Assembly (NCBI GenBank): GCA_022827095.1
Contig: JAJDTP010000005.1
Coordinates: 124,001 to 188,000, forward strand
Source: Dehalococcoidia bacterium
GTDB lineage: Bacteria > Chloroflexota > Dehalococcoidia > Lucifugimonadales > UBA3495
Length of the DNA stretch: 64,000 nt
Reading direction: 5' to 3'
Below, in pieces: positions 24,159 through 33,704 of this stretch. The stretch's first letter is position 1, and each line of letters opens with the position of its first letter. The translations under genes were made by a program, and so were the position numbers. The notes under the pieces are model-generated. The model saw only the letters and a list, made by a program, of their open reading frames with translations, had not been told where the DNA came from and made no database searches.

Positions 24159-25739
24159 TTACGTCGCCGCCCGGCCCCGACGCAGCCCCCGACCCGGTAG
24201 CGCCCCGGTGTTCTCGCCCTGCTGTATCACCACCTGCCCGTTGACGATGACGTACTCGATGCCGACTGGGTACTGCTTGGGGTTCTCTTTCGTCGCCAGT
24301 GCCTTCACCGTGTCCGGGTTGAACACCACGATGTCCGCCTTGAACCCGTCGCGCAGCAGACCCCGGTCGGGGATGCCCAACCGCTGTGCCGGGAATGACG
24401 TCATCTTGCGGATGGCCTCGGGCAATCGCAGGTGTTTTTCCGCGCGCACGAACTCGGCCAGCACGATGGGAAAGCACCCGTAGGTGCGTGGGTTGGGGTA
24501 CTCGCCGAACAGTATCGCGTCCGACGCGATCATCCCGTAAGGGTGGGACACGAAGGCGTACAGCGTCTGCGCGTTGGTTCCCAGCCCGACCGTGCTGATG
24601 CCCAGGTTCTCATCCAGGAGCAGGTCGAACAGCGAGTCCGCCGGGTCCTGTCCGCGCATCTCCGCGATATCGGTGATGAGGCGCCCGTCGTAAATTTGGT
24701 TCTCCGGCTTGATGAAGTTGGTCAGCCAGTTGTTCTCCAGCCGGCTCGGCGTGATTTCCCGCTTCATGCGGGCCCGGTCGTCGGCGTCCTGTAGCGCCGC
24801 AATGAGACGCTCCGGCCCACCGTCCTTGGCCCAGTGCGGCAGCCCGATGGTGGGCGTCGTGCCGGAGTAGGGATAGGTGTAGCAGTCGAAAGTGCAGTCA
24901 ATCCCTTCGGCCCTGGCGTCTTCCACCAGGCCCAGGTGACCCAGGTGGCTGCCCACTCCCGAAACCGACTGCCGGTAGTGGGTAAGATGGACCGGAATGC
25001 CGCTCCTGCGGCCAATCTCAACCGCCTCGTGCCACGGGGCTAGGTATCCCTGGCTAAGCAGGCTGGCCCGAGTGTGTGTGTGATAGATGCCTCCCAACGA
25101 AGTCGCCGTCTCCGACAGCGCGACCAGCTCGTCGGTGTCTGCGTAAGCGCCCGGCGGGTAGTCCAGGCCGGTGGATAGGCCCCAGGCGCCTTCCTCCATG
25201 GCCTCGCGCACCACCGACCGCATGTCGGCTATCTCCCCCTCGGTCGCTTCCCGTTGTTCCCAGCCTACGCTCCAGATGCGCACCGGCGAGTTGCCCAGGA
25301 TGTAGGCCATGTTGATCGCCACGGTGTTGTCGTACTTACCTAGCATGTCGGCGACCGTCAGCCAGTCCGCCGGCATCGGCGGGTAGCCGTTCAGCCCCGC
25401 GTCCAGCCAGATGTACCGGTGCAATTCCTCCTGAGTCTTGAACGGCGCATGGGAGATCCCGTCGATGCCCACCAGCTCCGTGGTCACCCCCTGGCGTACC
25501 TTCGGATCGTGGTGGGGCTCGCCCAGAATGGTCAGGCCGGCGTGGGAGTGCAGGTCGACGAACCCCGGACACACCACATGGCCGGTGGCGTCAATCACTC
25601 GCGCGGCGTTCTCGCGCAGGTCCTCGTCGTCGCCCCGGTGTACCGTTACCGCGTCGCCCGATATCGCCACCGCCGCATGGAACCCGGGGCTTCCGGAACC
25701 GTCAATTACCAGCCCGTTGGAAATCAGTAGGTCTATCAT
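24159..25739 (-). CDS. N-acyl-D-amino-acid deacylase family amidohydrolase
   Basis: 526-residue zinc amidohydrolase of the D-aminoacylase/dihydroorotase-like group. N-terminal small beta domain (LLISNGLVIDGSGSPG), metal motif CPGFVDLHSHAGL near residue 70, GLSTGLDYPPGAYADT near 200, a His in GIYHTHTR near 220, and C-terminal VVFNPDTVK with VIVNGQVV of the beta sandwich. The start is ATG 25737-25739; upstream in-frame codons run through the promoter. The -10 box lies only 6 bases upstream, so the transcript may be leaderless. First gene of a three-gene operon with Nudix and GATase-like proteins. Confidence 0.9.
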   Translation of the reverse strand: MIDLLISNGLVIDGSGSPGFHAAVAISGDAVTVHRGDDEDLRENAARVIDATGHVVCPGFVDLHSHAGLTILGEPHHDPKVRQGVTTELVGIDGISHAPFKTQEELHRYIWLDAGLNGYPPMPADWLTVADMLGKYDNTVAINMAYILGNSPVRIWSVGWEQREATEGEIADMRSVVREAMEEGAWGLSTGLDYPPGAYADTDELVALSETATSLGGIYHTHTRASLLSQGYLAPWHEAVEIGRRSGIPVHLTHYRQSVSGVGSHLGHLGLVEDARAEGIDCTFDCYTYPYSGTTPTIGLPHWAKDGGPERLIAALQDADDRARMKREITPSRLENNWLTNFIKPENQIYDGRLITDIAEMRGQDPADSLFDLLLDENLGISTVGLGTNAQTLYAFVSHPYGMIASDAILFGEYPNPRTYGCFPIVLAEFVRAEKHLRLPEAIRKMTSFPAQRLGIPDRGLLRDGFKADIVVFNPDTVKALATKENPKQYPVGIEYVIVNGQVVIQQGENTGALPGRGLRRGRAAT

Positions 25740-25744
25740 GGCTG

Positions 25745-25750
25745 GATGAT
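25745..25750 (-). promoter_or_regulatory. Extended -10 element placed for a leaderless transcript
   Basis: TGCTATCAT on the minus strand, then six bases, then the ATG of the D-aminoacylase gene. Transcription would begin at or next to the start codon. The same nine bases occur before dnaE. Confidence 0.55.
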
Positions 25751-25776
25751 AGCATGTGCATTGAGGAACGGAAGCC

Positions 25777-26622
25777 ATGCTTAATCTGTTTTCTCGGTTC
25801 TTCGGAAAGCTGTCCGCCGGCGCCGCACGGAGGCAGGATGTTCCGGGATACAGCGTCCATCCGCCCGGCTTGACATTCCTGACCGACGTCACCCCCGGAC
25901 GTTGGGCCGAGGCAAGGCTGACCGGGCCCCCCGAATCCATGAGTAGGCTGGTCCCAGAGGGCTACGCGGCCTACGCTCGCGTCTTGCACCCCGCGCGGGA
26001 CGCAACCGACCGGCTGGTTCGTTGGTCAACGGTGGCGGCATGGTCCGGTCGAACATACCACCCGCTGATGTCTTTCAAGTGCATTAGTTCGCCCGTCCTT
26101 GGCCATCGCCTGGGGTCACGACCTTGGGACCGGGATCCCCCCAACTACGGCAGGCTGGATGAGGAGGTGGTAACCGAATTGTCCACTTTGCTGGCCCAAT
26201 TCACCGACACACCCGCGAAGTCTTATTTCGGAGTTTGGGAAGGCTACGGCCAATACTCAGACGGTAGCATCATTGTAATGACCGCCGACAGCCGGGGAAG
26301 ACCCCGGCGTGCGCCCCACGATGTAAAGAGGGCCCAAAGGGTCAGGTGCATGGGTTAGAACTATCTCCTCTACGAGGGCAGTTTGCAGGATCTCACTGGG
26401 TTTTACGACAATTTCCTCTCCCAACCGCCCAACATCTGGTGGCCGGCTGACCGAGCCTGGTTCGTCGCTACCACTATCGACCTTGATTCAACATACATCG
26501 GGGCGAGCCAGGAATGCATCGATGCTCTACTCGGCCATCCCGCGCTGGAGGTCGTGCCCGCCGAATACCTCGCTTCGATGGCCATAACGGCCGACACCAT
26601 CAACCTGGGCGATCCAATCTAA
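25777..26622 (+). pseudogene. Conserved hypothetical gene interrupted by an in-frame TAG
   Basis: One reading frame of 282 codons is continuous except for TAG at 26356-26358. Upstream, 193 codons include SYFGVWEGYGQYSDGS; downstream the same frame continues NYLLYEGSLQDLTGFYDNF, PNIWWPADRAWFVATTIDL and ends LGDPI. The flanking pieces look like one family protein in which xYLLYEG follows directly on the preceding segment, so the stop replaces a single sense codon. Causes could be a real nonsense mutation or an assembly error. Function of the intact protein is unknown. Confidence 0.7.
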
Positions 26623-26658
26623 ATGCGGCCGGGCCAATCGAGCGCCGCCGCCACTGGT

Positions 26659-27066
26659 TCAAACTTGGCATAGCGCCAACCTGCTCCGCGGGAAATCGTA
26701 CTCCATGCGCATTTGGTTCAGCAGGTCGCGGCCCAGCAGAGAATCCAAGCCGTCGGTAAGGGGATCAGGTTTGGCGATGGAAATGTCGCTCTCAAACTCC
26801 CGGGTGCCGCCGTCGCTATCGTTGAAGGAAAGCACGGCCGGCTCCATGTAATAGAGCAAAGCGCCACCTGCGCTGATGAACTCGGCGGGGTTGTCCAGCA
26901 GGTCGAACGGGCAATCCAGGTCTGCCGCTGCCTCAGGGTGCAGGATGGTAGTGTCCGTGCCGGTATCAACTAGGAAGGTGACTTGTCCTATCAAGCCGAA
27001 CCGCGGCAGGAACACGTTGCATTCGATGACAGGCAGCCCGTCGTCAGTGAACTGACCAGCAATCAT
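26659..27066 (-). CDS. Retropepsin-like aspartic protease
   Basis: 135-residue single-domain aspartic-protease fold. Active-site FLVDTGTDTTILHP near residues 31-44 and the second-half signature SLLGRDLLNQM near 108 (G-R-D in the flap/psi-loop position). Such short bacterial retropepsins should dimerise to form the active site. Its ATG overlaps the stop of the upstream DUF5678-like gene by four bases (ATGA), so both are translated together. No membrane anchor is visible. Substrate unknown. Confidence 0.83.
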   Translation of the reverse strand: MIAGQFTDDGLPVIECNVFLPRFGLIGQVTFLVDTGTDTTILHPEAAADLDCPFDLLDNPAEFISAGGALLYYMEPAVLSFNDSDGGTREFESDISIAKPDPLTDGLDSLLGRDLLNQMRMEYDFPRSRLALCQV

Positions 27067-27395
27067 CGAGACCGCTTCCGCCAGACGGTCGGGATACGCC
27101 GGGGCGGGTTGGTCTCTAGGCGTCGCACCACCGAGTGAGGCGAATACCCTCCCGTTTCCTTCAATTTTTGCAGAACTTCCTCGTGGGTTGCGGCCGCCAC
27201 GATTTTCCAGTTATCGCCGAAAGCGATCCACTGGTCAGGGTACCTGGCAAGCAACTCTTTATGGTTGTCGATCAGGATTTTCGAGCGCGCCGAGTAGTCT
27301 CGCAGTCCCAGCTTGGCATCTTCTTTGCTCTCCGTCGGCCGTTGCGGTACGACCGGTTCGCGTGGTGTGATGGTTTCCAGTGTGATGGTTGTCAT
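27063..27395 (-). CDS. DUF5678-like small protein
   Basis: 110-residue protein. Residues about 45-90 carry the DUF5678-like pattern HKELLARYPDQWIAFGDNWK then IVAAATHEEVLQKLKETG. The N-terminus is Thr/Pro/Glu-rich and likely flexible; the C-terminus is basic (RRIPTVWRKRSR). Start ATG 27393-27395 follows AAAAGGAAA. It forms a tight pair with the retropepsin gene, and may be its partner or substrate, which is speculation. Confidence 0.68.
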   Translation of the reverse strand: MTTITLETITPREPVVPQRPTESKEDAKLGLRDYSARSKILIDNHKELLARYPDQWIAFGDNWKIVAAATHEEVLQKLKETGGYSPHSVVRRLETNPPRRIPTVWRKRSR

Positions 27396-27433
27396 GGTTG
27401 GTTTCCTTTTCGGGCCGGCGAGATTCCCGGCCC

Positions 27434-27439
27434 ACTCTA
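27434..27439 (-). promoter_or_regulatory. Extended -10 element of the DUF5678/retropepsin pair
   Basis: TGCTAGAGT on the minus strand, about 39 bases before the start; the leader holds a GGGCCGGG...CCGGCCC hairpin. Confidence 0.5.
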
Positions 27440-27496
27440 GCATCGGGGCGTCACCGGCGCCAATGCACCGCGTGTTAGCAGCCCCCCGCCTTCTGC

Positions 27497-27502
27497 TACA
27501 CT
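27497..27502 (+). promoter_or_regulatory. Extended -10 element of the carboxymuconolactone decarboxylase gene
   Basis: TGCTACACT, 40 bases before the ATG at 27542; divergent from the element at 27434-27439. Confidence 0.5.
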
Positions 27503-27541
27503 TCCGCTGACCCAACGGCCAAACCCTATTGGAGGCATCAC

Positions 27542-28327
27542 ATGACTGAACTCGATGACCGCTACGAACGCGGGCAGGAAACACGGCGCATGTTCGGCGG
27601 CGGGCAGATCACCGGCGGTTCGTCCCCCGGCGCGTGGGACATCGCTCCCGACCTGGAACGGATTTTGGGCGAGGCGCTGTTTGGCACCATCTGGAAGCGG
27701 CCCGCGCTATCTCCGGCGCAGCGTGAGATGATTACCCTGTCCTGCCTGATCGTGCTGAACCGCGAGGTCCAGCTCAAGCGGCACCTGGGCAACGCCTTGA
27801 ACATCGGCCTGACCCCCGAGCAGGTCGTGGAGCTGATCATCCACGACACCTGGTACGGCGGCGCGCCGGCCGGCATCCAGGCCCTGACCCTGTGCAAGGA
27901 AGTCTTCGAGGAACGCGGCATCGACTTCACGCCGGCCCGCATCCACGACTCCAACGAGGACCCCGACAGCCTGTTCCAGCGAGGTGACGAGTATCGTCGC
28001 AACTACATGGGTGGAGGAGGAGGCGCCCGTCCGGCTCCTCCGACCGAGGCAGAAAGCGAACTCGGTCGCGTCACCGGCGAGTACTACTGGGGCGCGACAT
28101 GGACGCGACCGGGCCTCGACCTGCCCAGCCGCAGCCTGTGTACCATCACCTGCCTCGCCGCCCTCGGCCGCGAGGGGCCGCTGCGCAGCCACATCCGCGG
28201 CGCCCTCAACATCGGCTTCACCCGGGACCAGATCATCGAGATCTTCGGGCACATGACGCTCTACGCGGGCATCCCCTTCGCCCGCGGCGCCATGGACATT
28301 GCCAACGACGTCTTCAATAACGGCTGA
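27542..28327 (+). CDS. Carboxymuconolactone decarboxylase family protein, two CMD domains
   Basis: 261-residue protein with two CMD/AhpD-like domains (about 35-120 and 165-255), each with the pattern RxMITLSCLxxLxREVQLKxHxxNAL (second copy RSLCTITCLAALGREGPLRSH). GLTPEQVVELIIHDTWYGG and GFTRDQIIEIFGHMTLYAG are the matching C-terminal helices. Neither copy has the CxxC of AhpD, so a decarboxylase or lactone-type role is more likely than peroxide reduction. GGAGG lies before the ATG. A good terminator follows. Confidence 0.88.
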   Translation: MTELDDRYERGQETRRMFGGGQITGGSSPGAWDIAPDLERILGEALFGTIWKRPALSPAQREMITLSCLIVLNREVQLKRHLGNALNIGLTPEQVVELIIHDTWYGGAPAGIQALTLCKEVFEERGIDFTPARIHDSNEDPDSLFQRGDEYRRNYMGGGGGARPAPPTEAESELGRVTGEYYWGATWTRPGLDLPSRSLCTITCLAALGREGPLRSHIRGALNIGFTRDQIIEIFGHMTLYAGIPFARGAMDIANDVFNNG

Positions 28328-28355
28328 TTTGCCGTTACCAGACCCGTACACAGTT

Positions 28356-28391
28356 GCCGGGACGAGTGATCATTCGCCCCGGCCTGTTTTT
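28356..28391 (+). terminator. Rho-independent terminator of the CMD gene
   Basis: GCCGGG and CCCGGC arms with a self-complementary centre (CGAGTGATCATTCG), then CTGTTTTT; starts 29 bases after the stop. Confidence 0.8.
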
Positions 28392-28406
28392 CGGATGGGA
28401 CGGCCC

Positions 28407-29905
<1,499 letters not shown>

Positions 29906-29909
<4 letters not shown>

Positions 29910-30823
29910 CGCGAACCTGCCTCGCGGACGGCATGCCCTCCGAACTGGTTCCGCAGGGCCGCCAGCAGGCGCGCGCCGAATGGCTCTTCCTGGCGTGACC
30001 GGAACCGCTGGTACAGCGCGGCCGTGATGGCCGGCGTAGGCACCGCCAGTTCAACCGACTCGTTCACCGTCCAGCGCCCCTCGCCGGAATCGTCCACGTA
30101 CGCCGCCAGGCTCTCCAGGCCCGGATCCTCTTCCAGCGCGCGCACGGCCAGGTCCAGCAGCCAGGAGCGCACGACGCTGCCGTGCTGCCAGGTCCTGGCA
30201 ATAGCGGTCAGGTCTAGGTCGAACTCCTCCTGCTTGGCCTGTAGCAACTCGAACCCTTCAGCGTAGGACTGCATCAGCGCGTACTCGACGCCGTTGTGCA
30301 CCATCTTGGTGAAGTGACCGGCCCCGGTGGGCCCGACGTGGGCATAACCTTTGTCTTCACCGGGCGCCAAAGCCTGAAAGATCGGTTCCAGCCGCTGGTA
30401 GGTGTCCGTGTCGCCGCCGACCATCAACGAGTAGCCTTCGGCCAATCCCCAGATGCCGCCGCTGGTTCCCGCGTCCATCAAGTGGATGCCGCGCTGCGCA
30501 AGCATTTCGCCTCGGCGCAGCGTGTCCTTGTAGTTGGCGTTGCCGCCGTCTATCACCGCGTCGCCCGGGCCCAGCAGCCCCGCCAGCTCATCGATTACCG
30601 CGTCCGTTACCCCGCCCGCTGGGAGCATGATCCACACGGCGCGCGGCGCGGCCAGCTTGTCGACCAGGTCGGCCAACGACGCGGCCGCAATCGCTCCGCC
30701 GGCTCCGCTGGCCTCCACGGCTTCCAGGTTCTGATCGTAGACAACGATGCTATGCCCGGCCAGCAGCAGGCGTTGTGTCATGTTGGCGCCCATCCGCCCC
30801 AGTCCGATCATCCCAAGTTCCAA
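29906..30823 (-). CDS. gnd: 6-phosphogluconate dehydrogenase, short (NAD-type) form
   Basis: 305-residue decarboxylating dehydrogenase, the short GndA-like form rather than the 470-residue NADP form. Rossmann motif GLGRMGANM at 7-15; Asp follows beta-2 (VVYDQN), consistent with NAD preference; substrate site DAGTSGGIWGL near 117; catalytic Lys in HFTKMVHNGVEY near 168. It lies downstream of pgi and overlaps zwf by ATGA. The pgi-gnd gap holds a palindromic repeat. Confidence 0.93.
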
Positions 30824-30860
30824 GATTCTCTACTCCTTAGTTCTTACCGGCAGCAATCAA

Positions 30861-30964
30861 TCGTCAGAATCAGGATTTAGGGATTGTTAGGATTGAGTAG
30901 ATGGTGCTGAGTAATGACCACAATCGCGAAAATCCCATAATCCTGTGAATCCTGATTCTGACGA
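30861..30964. repeat. 104-bp palindromic element with perfect 17-bp inverted ends
   Basis: Left end TCGTCAGAATCAGGATT (30861-30877) and right end AATCCTGATTCTGACGA (30948-30964) are exact inverted copies; the inner sequence holds further GGATT/AATCC elements. It has no coding capacity and lies between pgi and gnd. Looks like a small non-autonomous mobile repeat. Confidence 0.8.
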
Positions 30965-30985
30965 TGAATTCAGAAATGCCCCGGG

Positions 30986-32626
30986 TCACAGACCGTCTGC
31001 AATACGTTTAATGCCTGCGGCGGGATCGTTGCCCAGGTGAACCGACACGGTGCGCCGGCCAAGATCGTCCAGGGCCTGCAGATCCCCGAGGGCCTGGGCG
31101 TCGGCCAGCACGCCGAAGCTGAGATCCCACCCGGGTATCGTGATGTCCGACCGGTGGTCCTGGGTAAGTTGCAGGAAGATGCCGGACCCCGGTCCTCCCT
31201 TGTGCAACTGCCCGGTAGAGTGGAGGAACCGCGGCCCGTATCCCATGGTGGTCGCAATTCGGTATTTCGCCATGACCCTTTGGCGCAGCCGGTTGACGGT
31301 TTCGCGTATCGCATACGTGTCCGGCAGATACGCCATGATCGCCAGGTAGTCCCCGGACTGGCTGGCTTCCAGCAGCCGTGCCAGTGCGGCGCCGTCATCC
31401 GAGCGCGCCGATGGCAACTTTCCGTCCTGTTGCCACTGTTCCAGCACGCTTACGGTGCGGTCCTTGGCTCCCTGCACGTCCGGCTGATCGAAGGGGTGGA
31501 TGCCCAGCAAGTGCCCGGCGACGGCGGTGGCATACTCCCAGCGATAGAATTCCGCACCGAGGTCGTATTCGTCTGCCAACTCCAGGATGGCTACCGGATG
31601 ACCCGCCGATTTCAGTTGTTCCACCGCGGCGTCAGGTACCGCGTTGTCGTCGTTGGCCAGCTTCAGCTGCACAAAGAAACGGTCATCTCCGTAGCACCCG
31701 GCTACATCGTCCGGCAGCGGTTCCGCCGCCACCGGGATCACTCCGGTACTGTTCTTCCCGGTGCTCTCCGCCAGCAGTTGCTCCACCCAGAGCCCAAAGG
31801 GAGCTAGGCTGTCGGTGGAGATCAGCGTGAGCTTGTCCCTCCCCTGCTTGACCATCGTCCCGATCACGGCTCCCAGCCACCCGCCCGGGTTTTCGGAAGC
31901 CGGCGAGTCGTCCAAACACCGCGCTTGCATCCGCTCGGCTGATGCCAGTAGTCGATCGAGATTCATCCCGGTAAGCGCAGCCGGCACGAGGCCGAACAAG
32001 GACAGCACCGAATAACGGCCGCCGATGTCCGGGTTGTTCAGAAACGCGCGACGAAAGTTCTCTGATTCAGCCCGCTGCGCCAACGGGGTGCCGGGATCGG
32101 TGACGGCGATGAAGTTATCACCGGCAGCTTCCATTCCCAGCGCGGCTTCTACCAGGCCACGGAAGTACGCGTAGAAAGTCAGCGGCTCGGTGGTCGTCCC
32201 CGACTTCGATGACACCGCGAACAGGGTGCGCTCCGCGTCGACCTGCTCCGTTGCGGCGGCCACCCAATCCGGGACAGTGCTGTCCAGGGTCAGCATCCGG
32301 GGGTATGCGCCGTCAGCCATAGTGGAGCCAATCACCTGCCGGATCACCTCCGGGCCCAGGCTGCTGCCTCCCATTCCCAAAAGCGTGACATGGCGGTATC
32401 CGGCCGAGCGGACTGCGTTGGCGAATTCGTACAACCCGGGCAGCGACGACCGCATATCGGTCGGGAGCGTGAGCCATGCCAAGCGGTCTGATATCTCCGC
32501 CGGATCATCGCTCCACAGGGTGTGATCGTGGTCGCGGAGCCGCGCCGGAACGCGGTCGGAATCCAGCTTGGCCGCAGCCTGCGCCACCAATTGGGAATAG
32601 TCGCCGAGGTGATAACGGTCGGTCAT
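30986..32626 (-). CDS. pgi: Glucose-6-phosphate isomerase
   Basis: 546-residue isomerase interconverting glucose 6-phosphate and fructose 6-phosphate. Phosphate-binding VTLLGMGGSSLGPEVI near residue 80, FAVSSKSGTTTEPL near 135, and the C-terminal TGQLHKGGPGSGIFLQL, all typical of the isomerase half found in bifunctional transaldolase/isomerase proteins. The transaldolase half is absent here. ATG 32626 follows GGGAG, preferred over the upstream in-frame ATGs inside the promoter. It feeds the gnd-zwf branch next door. Confidence 0.93.
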   Translation of the reverse strand: MTDRYHLGDYSQLVAQAAAKLDSDRVPARLRDHDHTLWSDDPAEISDRLAWLTLPTDMRSSLPGLYEFANAVRSAGYRHVTLLGMGGSSLGPEVIRQVIGSTMADGAYPRMLTLDSTVPDWVAAATEQVDAERTLFAVSSKSGTTTEPLTFYAYFRGLVEAALGMEAAGDNFIAVTDPGTPLAQRAESENFRRAFLNNPDIGGRYSVLSLFGLVPAALTGMNLDRLLASAERMQARCLDDSPASENPGGWLGAVIGTMVKQGRDKLTLISTDSLAPFGLWVEQLLAESTGKNSTGVIPVAAEPLPDDVAGCYGDDRFFVQLKLANDDNAVPDAAVEQLKSAGHPVAILELADEYDLGAEFYRWEYATAVAGHLLGIHPFDQPDVQGAKDRTVSVLEQWQQDGKLPSARSDDGAALARLLEASQSGDYLAIMAYLPDTYAIRETVNRLRQRVMAKYRIATTMGYGPRFLHSTGQLHKGGPGSGIFLQLTQDHRSDITIPGWDLSFGVLADAQALGDLQALDDLGRRTVSVHLGNDPAAGIKRIADGL

Positions 32627-32664
32627 GGCAACTCCCTCGCCCGGCGTCTGGACGCTGTGCCGCG

Positions 32665-32670
32665 ATTTTA
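32665..32670 (-). promoter_or_regulatory. Extended -10 element of pgi
   Basis: TGCTAAAAT on the minus strand, 38 bases before the pgi ATG; divergent from TATAAT at 32720-32725, which serves the hydrolase gene. Confidence 0.55.
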
Positions 32671-32719
32671 GCATACCCAATTTTTGCTCTTGCCTTCGCT
32701 AACAGAACCGATCCCGGCG

Positions 32720-32725
32720 TATAAT
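32720..32725 (+). promoter_or_regulatory. -10 element of the alpha/beta hydrolase gene
   Basis: TATAAT 31 bases before the ATG at 32757. No clear -35 hexamer. Confidence 0.45.
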
Positions 32726-32756
32726 CGCCGCCAAATTTGGGAGCCAATGTGTCGAT

Positions 32757-33641
32757 ATGCCTGACTCACAGTCGCTTCGCAGTGACAACTCTCCGCGCCC
32801 CTCTGTCGCCTCCATGGGCGAACTGGACGTGCACTACCTGGATTGGGGAGGCCCGAACGAGCCGCTCCTTGCCCTTCACGGGCTGGCCTCGTCCGGTCAT
32901 TGGTATCGTCGCCTCGCCCCGTTCCTTTCCGATCGGTACCGGGTCATCGCCCCCGACCAGCGGGGACACGGCGCGACCACCCAGGCGCCCGGCGGCTACG
33001 ACTGGCAGACACTGGCGGAGGATGCCATCCGTTTGCTGGACCACTTCGGCATCTCCCGCGCCCCGGTGTTGGGCCACTCTTGGGGCGGACACGTGGCCAG
33101 CAACCTGGCGATGCGCTTCCCGGACCGCGTCAGCCGTGTCGTGATGATCGACGGCGGTTTCCAGGACGGCGGCCTGTTGCCGAACCCCACTTGGGAGGCG
33201 TTCCGGCAGCGGCTGGCCCCGCGCCTGGTGGCCGGTACCCGCGACGAGTATCTCGAGCGCCTGGCCGCCAATCTCTCCTTTTGCTGGGGAGACGACCTGG
33301 CGGAAATCGCGCTCACCATGGTCTACGAAGGCGAAGATGGCCAGATGTACGACAACCTGCGCCCTGATAACCACGCCCAAGTACTGGAGACCATGTGGAA
33401 CGAACCGCCGTCGGTGGTGCTTCCACGCATCACCATACCTGCGTTGGTCGTCGCCGCCGGGCCGCGCGCCGACCGGGCCAATTCCCAGTTTTCGCGCCAG
33501 CGGGAGGTGATGGTCGCCGCCGCCGAGGCCGCCCTGCCCAACGGCCGTGTCCACTGGATCGCGGACACCATTCACGACATCGGGTACCACAAGCCCGAGG
33601 AATTGGCGTCGGTGATCCGTGATTTCCTGGCCGGGAATTAG
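32757..33641 (+). CDS. Alpha/beta fold hydrolase
   Basis: 294-residue alpha/beta hydrolase. Oxyanion region LALHGLASSGHWY at about 38-50, nucleophile elbow VLGHSWGGH with Ser108, acid after VVAAGPRAD near 240, and the catalytic His in IADTIHDIGYH near 273. ATG 32757 gives an unconserved 20-residue leader; MGELDVHYLDWG (Met20) is an alternative start without an obvious ribosome site. Could be an esterase, epoxide hydrolase or C-C hydrolase; not decidable. Confidence 0.87.
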   Translation: MPDSQSLRSDNSPRPSVASMGELDVHYLDWGGPNEPLLALHGLASSGHWYRRLAPFLSDRYRVIAPDQRGHGATTQAPGGYDWQTLAEDAIRLLDHFGISRAPVLGHSWGGHVASNLAMRFPDRVSRVVMIDGGFQDGGLLPNPTWEAFRQRLAPRLVAGTRDEYLERLAANLSFCWGDDLAEIALTMVYEGEDGQMYDNLRPDNHAQVLETMWNEPPSVVLPRITIPALVVAAGPRADRANSQFSRQREVMVAAAEAALPNGRVHWIADTIHDIGYHKPEELASVIRDFLAGN

Positions 33642-33653
33642 ACCAGCGAGGCG

Positions 33654-33680
33654 CAAAAAGAGCGGCCATTGCGGCCGCTC
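33654..33680 (-). terminator. Rho-independent terminator of the ABC exporter operon
   Basis: 8-bp stem GAGCGGCC/GGCCGCTC with 5-base loop, followed on the minus strand by TTTTT; 24 bases after the stop of the 641-residue ABC protein. Confidence 0.8.
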
Positions 33681-33704
33681 CAACGAGGCGCGGTTCGGCG
33701 TCGA

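Noticed and set aside
26356-26358. TAG as pyrrolysine or another recoded codon
   Set aside because: No pyrrolysine system is visible, the context is not a known Pyl protein, and a nonsense mutation or sequence error is simpler.
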